The notes under the pieces were generated by a model. It was not told the origin of the DNA, did not search any database, and saw only the letters and a list, made by a program, of their open reading frames with translations. A DNA stretch of 64,000 nucleotides from NCBI GenBank assembly GCA_918807975.1, contig OU964918.1:58760477-58824476 (forward strand), read 5' to 3'. This stretch comes from Aplidium turbinatum. Its lineage: Eukaryota; Chordata; Ascidiacea; Aplousobranchia; Polyclinidae. Below, piece after piece: positions 10,747 through 22,340 of this stretch; position 1 is the first letter of the stretch; each line of letters begins with the position of its first letter. The translations under genes were made by a program, and so were the position numbers.

Positions 10747-11701
10747 CTAGGGCTTATTCAGTTTCTCACCAGCTTGCAAATGGAGATTGAGATCTGCATT
10801 CCGGGATGCCTCAACAAAGAATAAGATCGTTTCCACACGGTAAACATAGTTCATCCTTGACTTGAACATCGCATTAGAGGACTTCTCCGTTTCCCATGCT
10901 TTCGATTGCTGCATCACATCTTCATCTATGAGGATTCGTTCCAGATGGTCATGAGCAGTCGAGATGGATTCAGGACTAATGTTTCTGTTATCAGATGACG
11001 ATGTACATGCCTCCTGGACCTTATTTTCTGATTTTGAGCAGATAATCTTCAGATGTGGCTTCTCTGTAAAAAACTGATCCAAGGCCAGTTCATACAAAGC
11101 TATGTAAGTGTGGATGTGTGCACGAAGAGTTCTCTTGTAGTGCACACACTTGAGAATTTGTCTTGTGGTCGCAGATCCATAGGCTACACATCGACTTCGA
11201 TACAGGCATCATCAATCCCAGAGTTCTCTATAGAAGTTCCGAGAGCTGTTAGTGCAGCCATCGCAGCATGCAGCTCACCCAGTTTGGAAACAATTTCTCT
11301 TTTCAGGTCGACCCCTACGTCTAGCAACTGCACTGCCTTTTTGTAGAGGGCCATGTCAAAGGTTATCACAGTTGGTTACCCCTGACCAACGACTAACGTC
11401 TTCAGCTGGGATACTTGTAGAATCACAATCAGCATAGTAGGCCACTCGCGAGCAACTTCAGGTAGCAGGGGCAGTGCACCAACGTGAGTGAGTGGTTGCA
11501 AGATGAGATGAATGACTTGTATCCTGCCCATCCGGGGATCTTGCTTTGTTTATCATTTTCTCTTGCTCTGGACAAAGTAGATGCTGTGACCCACCCTAAA
11601 AGGGTCAGTTCATATGACTGAGCAACACCTGTTGTGTTGTCCTCAAACCTCTGCGCTCTGTTGTCAGGTTCTGGTTTTGACGCATGGCTTAATGGGCGCA
11701 T
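10747..11701 (-). CDS. CXC/PIN element, leading coding part (decayed)
   Basis: Reading frames at 11701-11429, 11369-11184 and 11145-10747 on the - strand follow each other. They contain LTLLGWVTASTLSRAR, MALYKKAVQLLDVGVDLKRE and THIHTYIALYELALDQFFTE. No known domain is recognised. Breaks between frames mean either introns or decay; I saw no convincing splice pair. The last frame ends 45 bases before the next block. Confidence 0.5.
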
Positions 11702-11948
11702 GATATGGGAGGATTGATTAGTTCTTAGCTGCAGTAAGTTTGAGCTTTGGTGCGACTAGTTCTCCTGGAAAATTTGCTTTCTGATACACTGCAGTGATTG
11801 TTCCATTTGTGGTGCCTTTCCAGTGGGCGGACAACAAATACGAATAAATACTTTTTTATTTGATTAGTTTCATTGTTTATACTTAATTACGGACAAATAC
11901 TTTTTTGTAGGCGGACAAATACGACGTAACACTGTATATACAGTAGCC

Positions 11949-12304
11949 TAAGTAGTAATGTAACGAAATATAATTTCGGCGGCCATTTTGAAAACCAGTA
12001 TGGCGGATAATTGCAAAGTGGTTAACGCTTGGTATCTAGATATGCTTCTGATGGATTTCTTGACCCTTAAAACATAGAATTAGCATGTTTGATAAAGTTT
12101 CTAAATTTATTAGGAGCCGAGATATATCAAAATATATATTTTGCGGCTTCCATTATGAAATTTCAAAATGGCGGCCATGCGGACATCTTTGCAAATGCAA
12201 TCAACGTTTTTCGGATTCCTCATGGTCTAAGCTTTCCGAAAATGTATAGTTTGCTAATCTCTAAAATTTTAACGAAATTACATAACGAACCTGACTATAG
12301 GCTA
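11949..12304. repeat. Right terminal inverted repeat of the CXC/PIN element
   Basis: This is the reverse complement of 8089-8458, slightly shorter, ending ...GAACCTGACTATAGGCTA. Arms of this length recall Mutator-like and Polinton-like elements, but the proteins match neither. Confidence 0.9.
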
Positions 12305-12760
12305 CTGTGTCTCTTCCAACTCGCTTGTTCCACAATTTAACCTTCTCGATAAAGGCAGCAACGGCTACTTTGGTGTCGATCGCAGTTACATTCTTGCCTT
12401 GAATTAAAAGATTATCTTTGTTCAATTCACCAAAGATATCAGCCAGGTAGCACAGCTGGGAAATCCACTGTTGGTTAGGGAAATAATCAGCCAAGTCGGA
12501 CTTCTTTTTTATCAGAAAAACATGGACAGCCTTACGAAGTTCGACCAGGCGGGTTATCACTTTGCAACGAGACAGCCATTGTACTTCTGTGTGATCCAGT
12601 AATGATTCGTATCTTTCTCCCATCTTCTTGCATAGTTCTTTGAAAAGACGGCTGTTCAATTCCTTTGCTTTTATAAAGTTTACAACCTTCACTTGCTTCA
12701 CTGTTTCCAAATCGGGTCTCGTTACCCCCCAAAAATAGGCAAATTACCCTCCGGGGGTAA
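12305..12760 (-). pseudogene. hAT transposase, middle part (ZBED5-like)
   Basis: The - strand frame reads KELCKKMGERYESLLDHTEV, QWLSRCKVITRLVELRKAVH and QWISQLCYLADIFGELNKDN, the well-known central block of ZBED5/FAM200-type hAT transposases (HTEVRWLSRGKVL..F.ELR in relatives). It stops at KLWNKRVGRDT where the nested element begins and resumes at 8088. The N-terminal BED finger was not seen. Confidence 0.85.
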
Positions 12761-12785
12761 TTTACCCCCAGGTTGGGAACCACTG

Positions 12786-13075
12786 AGCTAAATGGAAAGC
12801 TTTAGCATACATTTAGAACTTATGAGCCTACCTTTGCCTACTTATAATATCCTTAATGTTCCATTCAAGCAGAATTATCAATTTGTGTTGTGAGTAGGCT
12901 ACCTCAAATTTTGTGTGAGATTCTAAATGTCTGAATTACCAAAGTTTGTTTCCTGGTTTTCATCAAAATAAAATACCAGCTCTTCAGAATCATCTAATTC
13001 TGCAAAGATTCAACTCATTATAATATCTTAGCAGTTGTGTTTCATATAGGCTAGGCTATTAGGCTATCATAGTTA
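12786..13075. other. Intergenic stretch, copy A
   Basis: AT-rich sequence with several TAGGCTA motifs (for example near 12895, 13047 and 13058). No gene or repeat end is recognised. Confidence 0.5.
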
Positions 13076-13663
13076 CAGTGCTGTATTCAAGGGTATACAG
13101 CGGTATACGCAGTATACTCTCTGCTTTTTCTAGAAACTACAGTCTCTGGTTTTCCAAAAAGAGTGCCTATGCTATTCTTGCTGATTCTTGACAACTACTA
13201 CAGAATTATAAAATGGTGCCAATTAACGCGAATCAATTCATTCAAAGCATTGTTAGCAGAATGCAAATGAGACTTTGCACTCGTCGTCGTCGTGTGAGCC
13301 TCTGGGGCCGAGGGTCTATCTTTTTACCACCCCAGATTCACGACGTTCCCGGACTACACTGGAAGGCTACAAAAGAGCAGCCAGTCTTTGGTTTCATCAT
13401 TCTTGACACGCAGACCTTCCACTCCGTTAGGTGGCTTGAAGATGGAACAGTCATTGATGATGTGGTCTGCGGCTGTTCCTCGGCACCACATTCACAAGAG
13501 GAGGAAGAGGCCATTCCCCATTGGTGCATGGTTGAGCGGAAAAGAAAATAACAGAAGGATATTTACGTCATGGAGAAGCAGAGGTGTGAAGAATTTGTAG
13601 ACGCTTTTACATTTCTGACAGTAGCTATAGGCTACCCTGTGCTTTTTTACGAATACAGCACTG
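13076..13663. mobile_element. Non-autonomous hAT element with a nested LINE end
   Basis: The ends are CAGTGCTGTATTC and GAATACAGCACTG. The flanks CATAGTTA (13068-13075) and CATAGTTG (13664-13671) are an 8-base target duplication with one change. A LINE end lies inside at 13252-13556. Confidence 0.85.
13252..13556 (-). mobile_element. LINE 3' end, nested
   Basis: The - strand reads HQWGMASSSSCECGAEEQ and, in a shifted frame, a tail like that of the copy at 54351-54573 (SSSCECGAEKQTADHIINDC). C-C-G..QT..H.I..C is the cysteine motif after the reverse transcriptase of many LINEs. The 3' end carries a GTC repeat (GTCGTCGTCGTG). Confidence 0.7.
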
Positions 13664-14043
13664 CATAGTTGTTTCTTTTTATTTTAGTACAAGAGACCTC
13701 TGCAACTAAATGTTGCTAGATTAAATTTTATTACATTATTATTTACAAACTATTGTTGGTGGGGATAAATATAGGAATCTATTATAGCCTATGGGTCTCA
13801 AAAGTTTAGTCTAGTTATAATATGCCTTTTCACCCACAACTTGCCTGAGAAATCTACATTTTTAAGCTTAGCCTACATGTTTTAGGCCTACGCTCTTCTG
13901 GTATTCTGGATTCAATTCTGGATTCGGTTTAGTATTCCGGAATAATTCTGGAATAGTGAATTATTCTGAATTGCCCATCCCTAATCTTGATCTTGAAGAG
14001 TAATAAGATCAAGATCACTTTAAAATTTAAGTTTACTTACAAG

Positions 14044-14388
14044 CAGGCCCGAATTTAGGGGGGAAGAGGGTGCAGTTGCCCCGCGCCCCCTTTTTAAAGG
14101 CCCCCCGACGTGGAAAATGTGGTTTTGCGTTATTACTATTACTTTCTCTCAATCTTTGAAGTTTCGGCAAAATGCCTCCTTTTTCTTTAAAGGTTAACTT
14201 TTAGTCACAAGGTGGCGACTGAGCTTGGCGTAAAGTCATTCGCAACGGTGTAGGTGACTTTCAAGTTACCTTGTAAAGCTTTTCCCTCCCTCGGCGCAAA
14301 AAAAAATTTTGCACAGGGTTCCTGATCTAAAAGTGCCCTGTTTGGTAAAAGTTTGGTGGTAAAAAGATATCAGTTAAACTCGCCCCTG
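14044..14388. mobile_element. hAT-type MITE
   Basis: It begins CAGGCCCGAATTTAGGGG and ends CTCGCCCCTG, with flanks CTTACAAG (14036-14043) and TTTACAAG (14389-14396). It has runs of C and G but no coding frame. Confidence 0.7.
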
Positions 14389-14454
14389 TTTACAAGATAG
14401 AGGCATTTTTTAGAACTTGTACTGCACAAAGTGATTCGTGAATCTGAAGTGGAA

Positions 14455-14505
14455 AAAGGATAGACCCTCGGCCCCAGAGGCTCACACGACGACGACGACT
14501 AACAT
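14455..14505 (+). mobile_element. LINE 3' end fragment
   Basis: The sequence ACCCTCGGCCCCAGAGGCTC followed by ACACGACGACGACGAC is the same 3' end as in the LINE copies at 13252-13556 and 54351-54573. From here to 14886 no gene or other element is recognised. Confidence 0.6.
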
Positions 14506-14886
14506 TAAGCCACTGTTAAATGATAGATGTCCAAAAAAGTCGATTTGAAGTTTGAATAATTTGGTCAGTGTGTCCATTTCAAAGTTTTAAAAGCTTTCAT
14601 GTTAACTTCTGTACATACTTCATGGAGTGTGATAAAAAAATGATTCAACTTTGTTTACAATTCTGTTTCGTTAATTCTAAAAAATGTTTGCTTTCTTTGA
14701 CCCAATTTTAGATGTTTAAGAAGTTTAGAATGGTGGTGGTAAAAAAAACTAGATTCCATATGTATTCGACTTTGGTCATAAGTGGTTTATCGCAGTGAAT
14801 CAACCAGACTAATAAATGTTTGAGGTCTGGGTATAAACAAATATATTAAATGTGAAAACATGTCTTCTTTGTATAGGCTACCGGTA

Positions 14887-15069
14887 ACTTATGGATTCTT
14901 ATTTGGAGTGGTTATCGCCCAAAAACAAGATGGCTTGACACGATTGTAAATGACAGTGGTATGGGAGTGCATGAATTGAAGGAGGCTGCGTGGGATCGAG
15001 AGATGTGGAGAAAGATGACGTATAGAGTGACCGAGAGTCGTAAACGACTGAACGGATGATGATGATGAT
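14887..15069 (+). mobile_element. LINE 3' end (C-terminal reverse transcriptase tail)
   Basis: The + frame reads RPKTRWLDTIVNDSG, then VHELKEAAWDREMWRKMTYR and VTESRKRLNG, then a stop and GATGATGATGATGATT. RPKTRW followed by a W-rich helix and a short trinucleotide tail is typical of LINE 3' ends. Confidence 0.8.
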
Positions 15070-16440
15070 TGCAGACAATACTGTTTTATTGGTGGAATTA
15101 GCAGAAGCTCTCCAAACAATAATAGAAATAGTGAACAATACCAGAAAAGAATATAACATGAAAATCAACACATACAAGACGAAAACGATGATTATTACAA
15201 GAAAAGAAAATGTACCTAGTTTAAATATTACTATTGACGGAATGCTGGTCGAGCAAGTCAAAAGCTTTACCTATATATCTGGGACACACAAAACTGAAAA
15301 TGGCAGATGTGATGCGGAAATATTGAGACGAATAGAAATAGCAAGAAACAACTTCGTAAAAACGAAAAAGACATTAACAACACGCAAAATTAACATCAAC
15401 ACTCGAAAACAAATTATGAAATGCTATATAGCCTATGGAGTACGCTACTTTACAATGCAGAAACATGGACACTGTCATCACAAATGGTTAAACAACTTGA
15501 GGCATTTGAAATGTGGATTTATAGAAGAATGCTTAACCCTTTGAAGGTTGGGGGGGGCTGTCAATTCAACTTTTTTGTATCAACAGTTGTATCTCTAAAA
15601 CATATGAGGCTGCGACTACGAGATTTCTTGACTTTTCTTAGCTTTTACTCACCTCTATTGAGCTGAAATTTTGCGCGAATAAAGGTTATAAATTGAAAGA
15701 TATGAGGCATTTCTCAGCACATTTTCTGAAATATTTCATATTCTATTGTTCAAAATTTTACCAAATTTGTTCAAACTTTTCTCCTATATCCTTATCTTTA
15801 AAATCCTATATCTTTAAAACCCTATATCTATATCTTTAAACCGCTATATCCTTAAAATCCTATTGTTCAAAATGTTCCCCAATAATCCAAAAGTCATAAG
15901 TCACCACAACATTTCAACGTATATGAGCAGTTCTGAAATTTACATAGTTTTAATTTTCGGATATGCTCAGCGTGAATAATTTTACAAAGTAAATCCCAAA
16001 TTTTAAAACCGTGCCTTAAAAAACTAACAGAGATATCACTCCTAAAGCATAAGAAGAATCGACAGCCCCCCCCCCCCCCCGAGACTGAGCAAGACTCCAG
16101 GAGCCCAAACTTCTAAGGGTTAAAATTTTATGGAAGGATAAAATCACAAACAAAGATGTAGGCTACTATTCAGAATACAAACCAACATGGAAATTCTACA
16201 AACAATTAAATCAAGAAAATTGAAATATTTTAGCCACATGATTCGCAATAATTCTATTCGAAGACAATTACTAGAAGGAAAAATGAACGGTAAACGAAAT
16301 AGACCACCAAGAAATTGGACTAGCCTAATGATATTGAAGACTGGTCAGGACTTAATTACAAAACTGCAGTAGAAAAATCTCACAACAGAAAAACTTGGCG
16401 CCTCATTGCCTCCAACCCTCGACGAGAGGAAGGAACTTAA
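15070..16440 (+). mobile_element. LINE fragment split by a piggyBac MITE
   Basis: The + strand frame at 15070-15536 reads ADNTVLLVELAEALQTIIEI (a remnant of the catalytic ADD/ADN motif), NMKINTYKTKTMIITR and DGRCDAEILRRIEIA style blocks, ending LEAFEMWIYRRML. It resumes after the MITE at 16124 with ILWKDKITNKDVG and TIKSRKLKYFSHMIR..GKMNGKRNRPPRNW. This is the C-terminal half of a LINE reverse transcriptase with frame changes. The 3' tail is AATGATGATGAG near 16440. Confidence 0.85.
15537..16119. mobile_element. piggyBac-type MITE in a LINE
   Basis: TTAA flanks both sides (15533-15536 and 16120-16123). The ends CCCTTTGAAGGTTGGG and CCCAAACTTCTAAGGG are imperfect inverted repeats. A G run near 15551 and a C run near 16070 lie close to the ends. 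It splits the LINE reading YRRML|KILWKD exactly. Confidence 0.85.
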
Positions 16441-16589
16441 TGATGATGAGTTTTCCATTCAGCAGCACCTATTTGATGAAATAATTGACAATCAAATGTG
16501 GGTCTATATTCCATTAAACTTGATTAATTGGGTCTGCCAGATTCACTTGAGAATGTGTCCCAGAACTTCTGAATCTGCACCATGCAGAG

Positions 16590-18693
16590 CAGTGTCGGTC
16601 TTAGGGTATTTCGGGCCCTGTGCGAAATATGCTTTGCGTGCCCCAATGACAATGATCCAATTCAGTAGCGTAGCTAGGCATTTTGAAAGGGGAGAGAAGT
16701 TTTGACGGCCGGCGGGCGACACCCAGCGGCGGGAGTCTGGGGGTCTCCCTCAGGAATTTTTGAAAAATTACTTTGAATTTGGTGCATTCTGAGAGCATGT
16801 TCAACAAAAATTTGTGTATGAATATTATGTGATTTACCTAAGCACGAATAAGCCTATTTAGTGAAATAACCCGAACGAATTTCAATATAAACAAGCTAAT
16901 GTTTGTTTAAACTCAAAACCTGAAATGGCACAGGTAAGGTAATTGCTATCACTATTTTTGCACTAAAAATTAGACCAAAATCGCTTTTCAGATTTCAACA
17001 ATCAGCAAATGTTTGACCTAGGCCCAAAAACCTTTGCCAAATCACATTGAAAACTTTCTGACCGTCTGCACTTTAGAACTTTGCTGTAAATCCTCTTCTG
17101 GTGATCCTAGAATGACCAGTGAAACATCAATGGAATCGGGAAGTAATACTCTAGGGCCATGTGCTAAATAAAAGTTCAAAAAAGCAACCGCTAAATGGAG
17201 GTAGTAAGTTTTGCGTTTGGGAAATTTTAAGATTGCGCAAGACGACCATACCTTTGGCATATCGGGTTTGATCTGGTCATGGAAAAGGTAAGGAAGTGTA
17301 ATGAAGAGTAGCCTTTGCCTAGGATGCAGATATAATTCAGATATATGCATTGGAGAATGTAGAAACTTATTTAAACATGTTCGGTATATTATACAGGCTA
17401 GTGTGGGGGTGTTCAGAGCCGGAGGCAAATTTACAAATGTCTGAATATAGCAAGCTGGTGTAAATTCGTTAGCAAGAGAGGTAGGCGAGTGGTTACTGGT
17501 TAGCTTTTTTTGGCATGCAAGACCTGACTTCACATTTATGGTTGCTTAAGCCTGATAGAGCAAATCAATACATTTGATGATCTGTACCGACTGCTGTCTC
17601 ACACTTTGTCTACCAGCCACACATTATGCAGTGCAGTCCAGCGTTCTCATAATTCAACTGTTTGGCCTACTTTCAATTATTAATTAATTAGCATTGCGCC
17701 TGGCAACACCTTGCGAAGTAAGACTGTTTCGCATATAAATAGGGAGACTAGCGTAAGAATATTCCCTTTTCAAATTGACACAACTTGACATAACACGTTT
17801 TTGTCTCGGCTATCTAATGGCATCGACTTGTATGCTGGGTAATCAATAAATAAAACTTTTTGAGGAGCAACTGTAGTGCTTGATCTATGTAGCCTATTCA
17901 GAATGTTAGCCTAACCACTTCTGTTACAGATCTTTTCAGTGTTTTTTCGTGTTTCTTCTGCTGTGTTGTTGGTTTTAATTTGATTAATATATTCCGTATG
18001 TCGACTATTGTGTTTTCAAGTCTTTAAAATGTTTAGATTAATATTTCTGCACTAAATAAATAAGAATTAGGAAAATTGCGGATCCGGTGGTAACTAATAT
18101 TGTCCTATGGATCAACATCGCTTTTGCGATCCATTACGCCAAGGTTTGGTGCCTTTTTTCAGATGAAACTATCTAAAAATAATCAGTATAGGTATGCAGG
18201 AGCTAACCATGTCAAATGTAATTAAATTTATTTCAAAATAAACATGCAATTGAACGATTTGTTGTATCCACGAGTTTCCCAACTGTGCAATTTAGAATTA
18301 GTTATTTTTTTGTAAACCGCGAAATCCTTGCTCTCAATCACGATTTTCGTCGGTATGTTACAAGTTGTTGCAGTTTTCAGCTGAAACTAATTTTTTGTAA
18401 AGTAGACGCAAGTAGCTAGAAGCGATTACCCCTAAAATATATATATTAAGAATTAAAGAGTGGGTGAAGAAAAATATTTCGTGTTTATGAAAAAAAAATC
18501 GTGGTTAGGGAAATCACTAATAAGTTACTGTAAAATGGTGCTGTCCGGTGGCATAGCAAAAGGATAAGATGATGCTTTCTTTGGCATGTTTCGGATTACT
18601 GCATTTTAATGCATTTTCTGAGTAAATTAAGGGCCCCCTAATTTGTGGGCCCTGTGCGATCGCACAGTTTGCACACCCCAAAGACCGGCACTG
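16590..18693. mobile_element. Non-autonomous hAT element, 2.1 kb
   Basis: The ends CAGTGTCGGTCTTAGGG and CCCCAAAGACCGGCACTG are flanked by the exact 8-base duplication ATGCAGAG (16582-16589 and 18694-18701). Copy B has the single, empty ATGCAGAG at 54932-54939. No transposase frame is seen. A shorter relative lies at 59534-60213. The stretch 16668-16800, with TAGCGTAGCTAGGCATTTTG, recurs in that relative. Confidence 0.9.
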
Positions 18694-18747
18694 ATGCAGA
18701 GACATTGGATTAAAATTTTGCAACAGTTTTCCAAAATAAAGCATGTA

Positions 18748-19905
18748 GGGGAAGGTTTAGTTAGTTGAGCCAGAAATCGATTTTTCTGCAATAAAAATTT
18801 AACGACAAACTTTACCAAAAATCCAAATCCATCATGATAAATTTCAGTCTTATGCGGTTCTTGTGAACATGTTTGTGTTTGCGACTGACCCCGATTTATA
18901 TCATTTATCGGCATTTTAAAATTGAAATTTAGCCGGCTCAAATGATACCCTAAATTTCACGGTTGAGCCACCCGTTGTTCACGGTTGATCCACTATTATT
19001 TCACTTCCAAAAGATATCCCAAAACAGAGCTCAATCTGCATCAAACACAATAAACTCTTCTCTTGAACATCTTGCAAATAAACAATCAAAAAAAGTTTAA
19101 ACGGTGTATTGTGTCTGGTGTCTTAAAATGAAAGAACAGTGAACACTGAACGAACAGAAATTTATATTTCTGAAAACACTGAGAACCATTGAATAGGAAA
19201 CTTTGCACGAAGGTGTTTTTACCTTTCTGAAACGATTTTGCGAGGTTTGTGAAGAAAACGAACATTAGCAACCAGTGGCGTTGCTATCGAGAAAAATATA
19301 AGGGGGGTAGTGCTAAAAAAATTACCCTCAAACTGGCGCATTACAAAAAAAAACTACTCTTATGGAAGTTTAAGGGGGGCAGTGGACCGCCCCCGGCTAG
19401 GACACCAGTTCTACGCATCAATTACAGTACGGTACAACAAAATTAAGGCAATACGTAAGGACCATCGGCTCATAAACTACATTCCTTATGATAAAGGCAT
19501 GGCTCAACCGTGAACATTGCAAGTGGCTCAACTGTTAACATCGCCGCCATTTTCAAAATTCATGAAAAATTGCCAAGAACCAACTGGCTAATCAAGCAAC
19601 GAGAACTACTAAAACAAAGAGTAAGTTACCCTCACCTATCCCAGTATTTCCATTAAGACAACGATGAAACATCGTAGGAAAAAATAACACATTTCTTATT
19701 TTTCTCAAAACTACTTTTACCTACCATTTTACATTTAACTGCTTCACAATTTTTCTGCTTGTAGAAAATCCCTAAAACTACATGTGCTGATGGACTTCAA
19801 GTTTTTCCATATTTTTGTTATGAAACGGTTGACTAATCATGCACGACGTTGCGATAAAACCGGATGGATCAACCGTTACCCGGCTCAACTAACCAAACCT
19901 TCCCC
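18748..19905. mobile_element. TA-target element with GGGGAAGG ends
   Basis: Inverted ends of about 24 bases (starting GGGGAAGGTTTAGTTAGTTG, with one change in the other arm) sit between two TA dinucleotides. Copy B has the empty site GCATGTATTCCC at 54979-54990 with one TA. Words such as GGCTCAAC and GGTTGATCC recur inside near both ends. A remnant starting CAGTGGCGTTGC at 19280 and running to about 19420 may be a nested hAT piece. No coding frame is recognised. Confidence 0.85.
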
Positions 19906-19963
19906 TATTCCAATAGGTACCATTTACTAACGGTTAACCAATAGCACAAGAAATCATAAAGGG

Positions 19964-20171
19964 ATGGTTTGTGCTTTCATTAATGCGCTGTTTGTTGCAT
20001 CTGTGAGTCTGCTATTGCATCATAACGCTCATGGATTTCCATCTGGACCACCTACAGGAGTTTGTGGATCTTTATCTCCTGCAGGACATCTCAGGGCAGG
20101 CGCAATTCCACAAAATTTGAATTTTGTTATTTCAGCTCCCGATTCGTTTTCGCCTGGAGAAGAAGTTACAA
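19964..20171 (+). CDS. Reeler-MAM secreted protein A, exon 1
   Basis: This is the start of a predicted 427-residue secreted protein. The first 24 residues form a signal peptide (hydrophobic FINALFVASVSLLL). The Reeler domain begins with GVCGSLSPAGHL (Cys34) and SAPDSFSPGEEVT. The donor A|GTGGGT leaves phase 1. The ATG is chosen because it starts the signal peptide and is kept in copy B at 55047. Reeler domains occur in spondins, ferric-chelate reductase 1 relatives and arthropod immune proteins; the role here is unknown. The 58 bases upstream are conserved between copies and probably belong to the 5' UTR or promoter. Exon 2 is 5.9 kb away because of intron insertions. Confidence 0.85.
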
Positions 20172-20405
20172 GTGGGTAGAAATTATTCTATTTTAATAAT
20201 AACACACGTTAGCAAAATAACTTTTTGTCCTGTTGTTTGGACTACAACAACTGATATCTATGCTAATGTTAGCTGAATCTGACTCCACGATTTTTTCTAC
20301 GGTAAAGATTTTGATATTTCATGACAAAAACGTACGATAGTTTATGTAGTTGTAATGGAAGGGAGAATTGAGCCATGGTCTTATACTTACCTCAAAACTT
20401 TTAAC

Positions 20406-21748
20406 CAGTGTTGTACGTTGACGGCGTCAACTTTTTGTTGACGCTGAGGCTAGCGCCGTCAATTTATTTTTCAGTTGACGGAAGTGATAGCGCCGTCAAC
20501 TATTTTGCCGATTTTAAGCGTCAAGCGCTAAGCGTCATGTTTTGTTTTCATGGAAAATTTCGTTTCACAATAAGAGTTTCACAATGTATTCTGGCCAGCG
20601 CGACTCATCCGAATTACCATTTTTTGCGTTGGTTGGAATGGCTCCCTGGAATACATGCGGAAGAAGTTCGCCAAATGGTGATCACCATGTATTGAGAACG
20701 AGGGATCAGAGACAGAAAGCGAAAAATCCATGAATGGCATCGCGGACGTTGAATATACTTTATTTCAAGAGCTCTATGCCCCTGAAAAGAGCGGTGTTGG
20801 TGCAGTGGACCTCGTTAAAAGATTTATACATGCTAAACTATCACAGCACGCTTGGAACAGTGATACCTTTCCGACTAAACGTTTTCAACTTGTTTTTGAT
20901 ATACAACACACCAATACCAACCAGCGCTAGTGTGGAACGCATGTTTTCACTTGAAAAGGACAATATGCGCAGGGGCGCCAGAACCGGGGGTGGAGCAGGG
21001 GGAGCAGATGCCCCCCTGCCCTCATATTTCTTTGGATGGGGAGGAAAGAGGGAGCAATGGTGCCCTTTTAAGGTGATGTAAGCTACTGCACACTTTGCAA
21101 TATAACAATTTATGCTATTCGCTTTTAGCCTAATTATAATGTTCTATTTTTGCCTCAAAATAATATTCAAGACACAAAATTCTCCATCACAGTAAGTTAT
21201 AGCCTATTACATGATTATAAAATAGCATGATGCCCTTCCGTGCCATTGTTCTTTGTATAGTTGATACTTGTATCATTACTCGATAATGAGCTAATAGATG
21301 AGCATTATCGCTATATCTTATCTTAAAACTTAAAAAAAAAAATTGGCCTTTCAGCAACAAAAGTGCCCTTATTTCATATTCCTGCCCCTCCAATCAAAAA
21401 TCGCTTCGGCGCCCCTGAATATGCGTCCCAAACGCAGCAGATTGTCAGACAACCGTTTTAAAATGCTTGTTTTTCTGCAAGGAAATAACTAATAGGCTGA
21501 GCAGCTAATTACAATACAGTCTCAAAACATAATACCTGCTCTTTATTTATAGCTATTGTTAGCCTGAACTTGGTTGAAATATTTGCGTTTTATGTGACGC
21601 TGGCAAAAAATAGCGCTAGAAATTAGCGCTGACGCTGACGCCGTCAATTTCTTTAAGAGCTTACGCAGTCCTTTACGCCGTAAAGTTTTTAGGCAATTTG
21701 CGCTGACGCTGACGCCGTCAAATTATTTCAATGACGCGTACAACACTG
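20406..21748 (+). mobile_element. Non-autonomous hAT element (GACGCTGACGCCGTCAA family)
   Basis: The ends CAGTGTTGTACG and CGTACAACACTG are flanked by the exact 8-base repeat CTTTTAAC (20398-20405 and 21749-21756). Copy B has one empty CTTTTAAC at 62230-62237. Near both ends the word GACGCTGACGCCGTCAA recurs. The remnant at 20730-20960 reads FRLNVFNLFLIYNTPIPTSA followed by SVERMFSLEKD, the C-terminal dimerisation block of a hAT transposase. A MITE sits inside at 20970-21417. Confidence 0.9.
20970..21417. mobile_element. hAT-type MITE nested in another hAT element
   Basis: The ends CAGGGGCGCC and GGCGCCCCTG are flanked by AATATGCG on both sides (20962-20969 and 21418-21425). A larger relative is at 51413-52958. 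Confidence 0.9.
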
Positions 21749-22074
21749 CTTTTAACGATAAAAATGTAATCGATCGATTTGACTTGTTCTTGGTTAGCAG
21801 CCAGTGGCGTAAGCAAAAGGATGAAACCGTGGCTCAATGTCACTAGATCTTTCATACAAAGTCATCAAATCACACCAACCAACAAAAAAGAACTTGTTTA
21901 AGTACGGTACCTAAAATTTTAAACTAATATTTTGATATATTAAAATCATTTTTTTCGTATCAGCTCTAGTTTTCGAGATATGGTGGATATCTGTAACGCT
22001 AGATTTCGTTTAGTTTTCACATATCTCATCAAGATAAGGATGAATTCAAACTTTTTTACGACATATCGCGGACT

Positions 22075-22340
22075 GGGAAGGCTTCTTGTAGAGCTTAATC
22101 CCGGCATCAGTTTCGCATATTTGTAGAATCTTTGAATCACTGACACAGGCCGGTCACCGAGATTGACATATTGAAGTCTCTAATTGTTGAAGTATTGTTG
22201 CCGGGGAATTATTTAATCCATCAGATGCCGCTGGATGGAGAGCAGTCCTTGACATGCGTTGCTCAAGCGCACACCCTGAGAGTCAAACCATCGCCGCTTG
22301 ATCTTGAAGCTTCTTCGTTGCAGAAGTCACGTGCTTTTTA
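22075..22340 (-). repeat. SINE-1 copy
   Basis: It matches 45718-46006 through the body and into the tRNA-related part (GCTTGATCTTGAAGCTTCTT, GAAGTCACGTGC) but lacks a clean A box. It is absent from the matching place in copy B (near 62545), so it inserted after the duplication. Confidence 0.75.

Larger units (their letters stand above)
8089..12304 (-). mobile_element. Unclassified element with long terminal inverted repeats coding CXC and PIN-like domains
   Basis: A 4.2-kb unit is bounded by inverted repeats of about 370 and 356 bases and inserted into a hAT transposase gene. The core (8459-11948) is coding on the - strand nearly throughout, in several frames. The order is: a leading part (11701-10747), a block with the FVSIGADRACEQFNKM motif (10702-10517), a linker (10548-10027), a part with IILVSDTYKSDSLKQKIRAR (9831-9604), a PIN-like domain (9594-8974) and a CXC domain (8829-8521). 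No capsid, polymerase, reverse transcriptase, integrase or DDE transposase is seen. The target duplication is unclear. I recall similar uncharacterised proteins in many invertebrates but no named transposon superfamily. Confidence 0.8.
7383..12785 (-). mobile_element. hAT transposon, split by an insertion
   Basis: The left end CAGTGGTTCTCAGCC and right end GGTTGGGAACCACTG are the ends usual for SPIN/ZBED-type hAT elements. The flanks AGCTAAT (left) and AGCTAAAT (right) look like an 8-base target duplication with one base lost. Transposase pieces lie on the - strand at both sides of the nested element at 8089-12304. Confidence 0.85.

Noticed and set aside
8089-12304. Reading the long-TIR element as a Polinton/Maverick
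   Set aside because: Long inverted ends fit, but the unit is only 4.2 kb and shows no polymerase B, integrase, ATPase or capsid-like frame.
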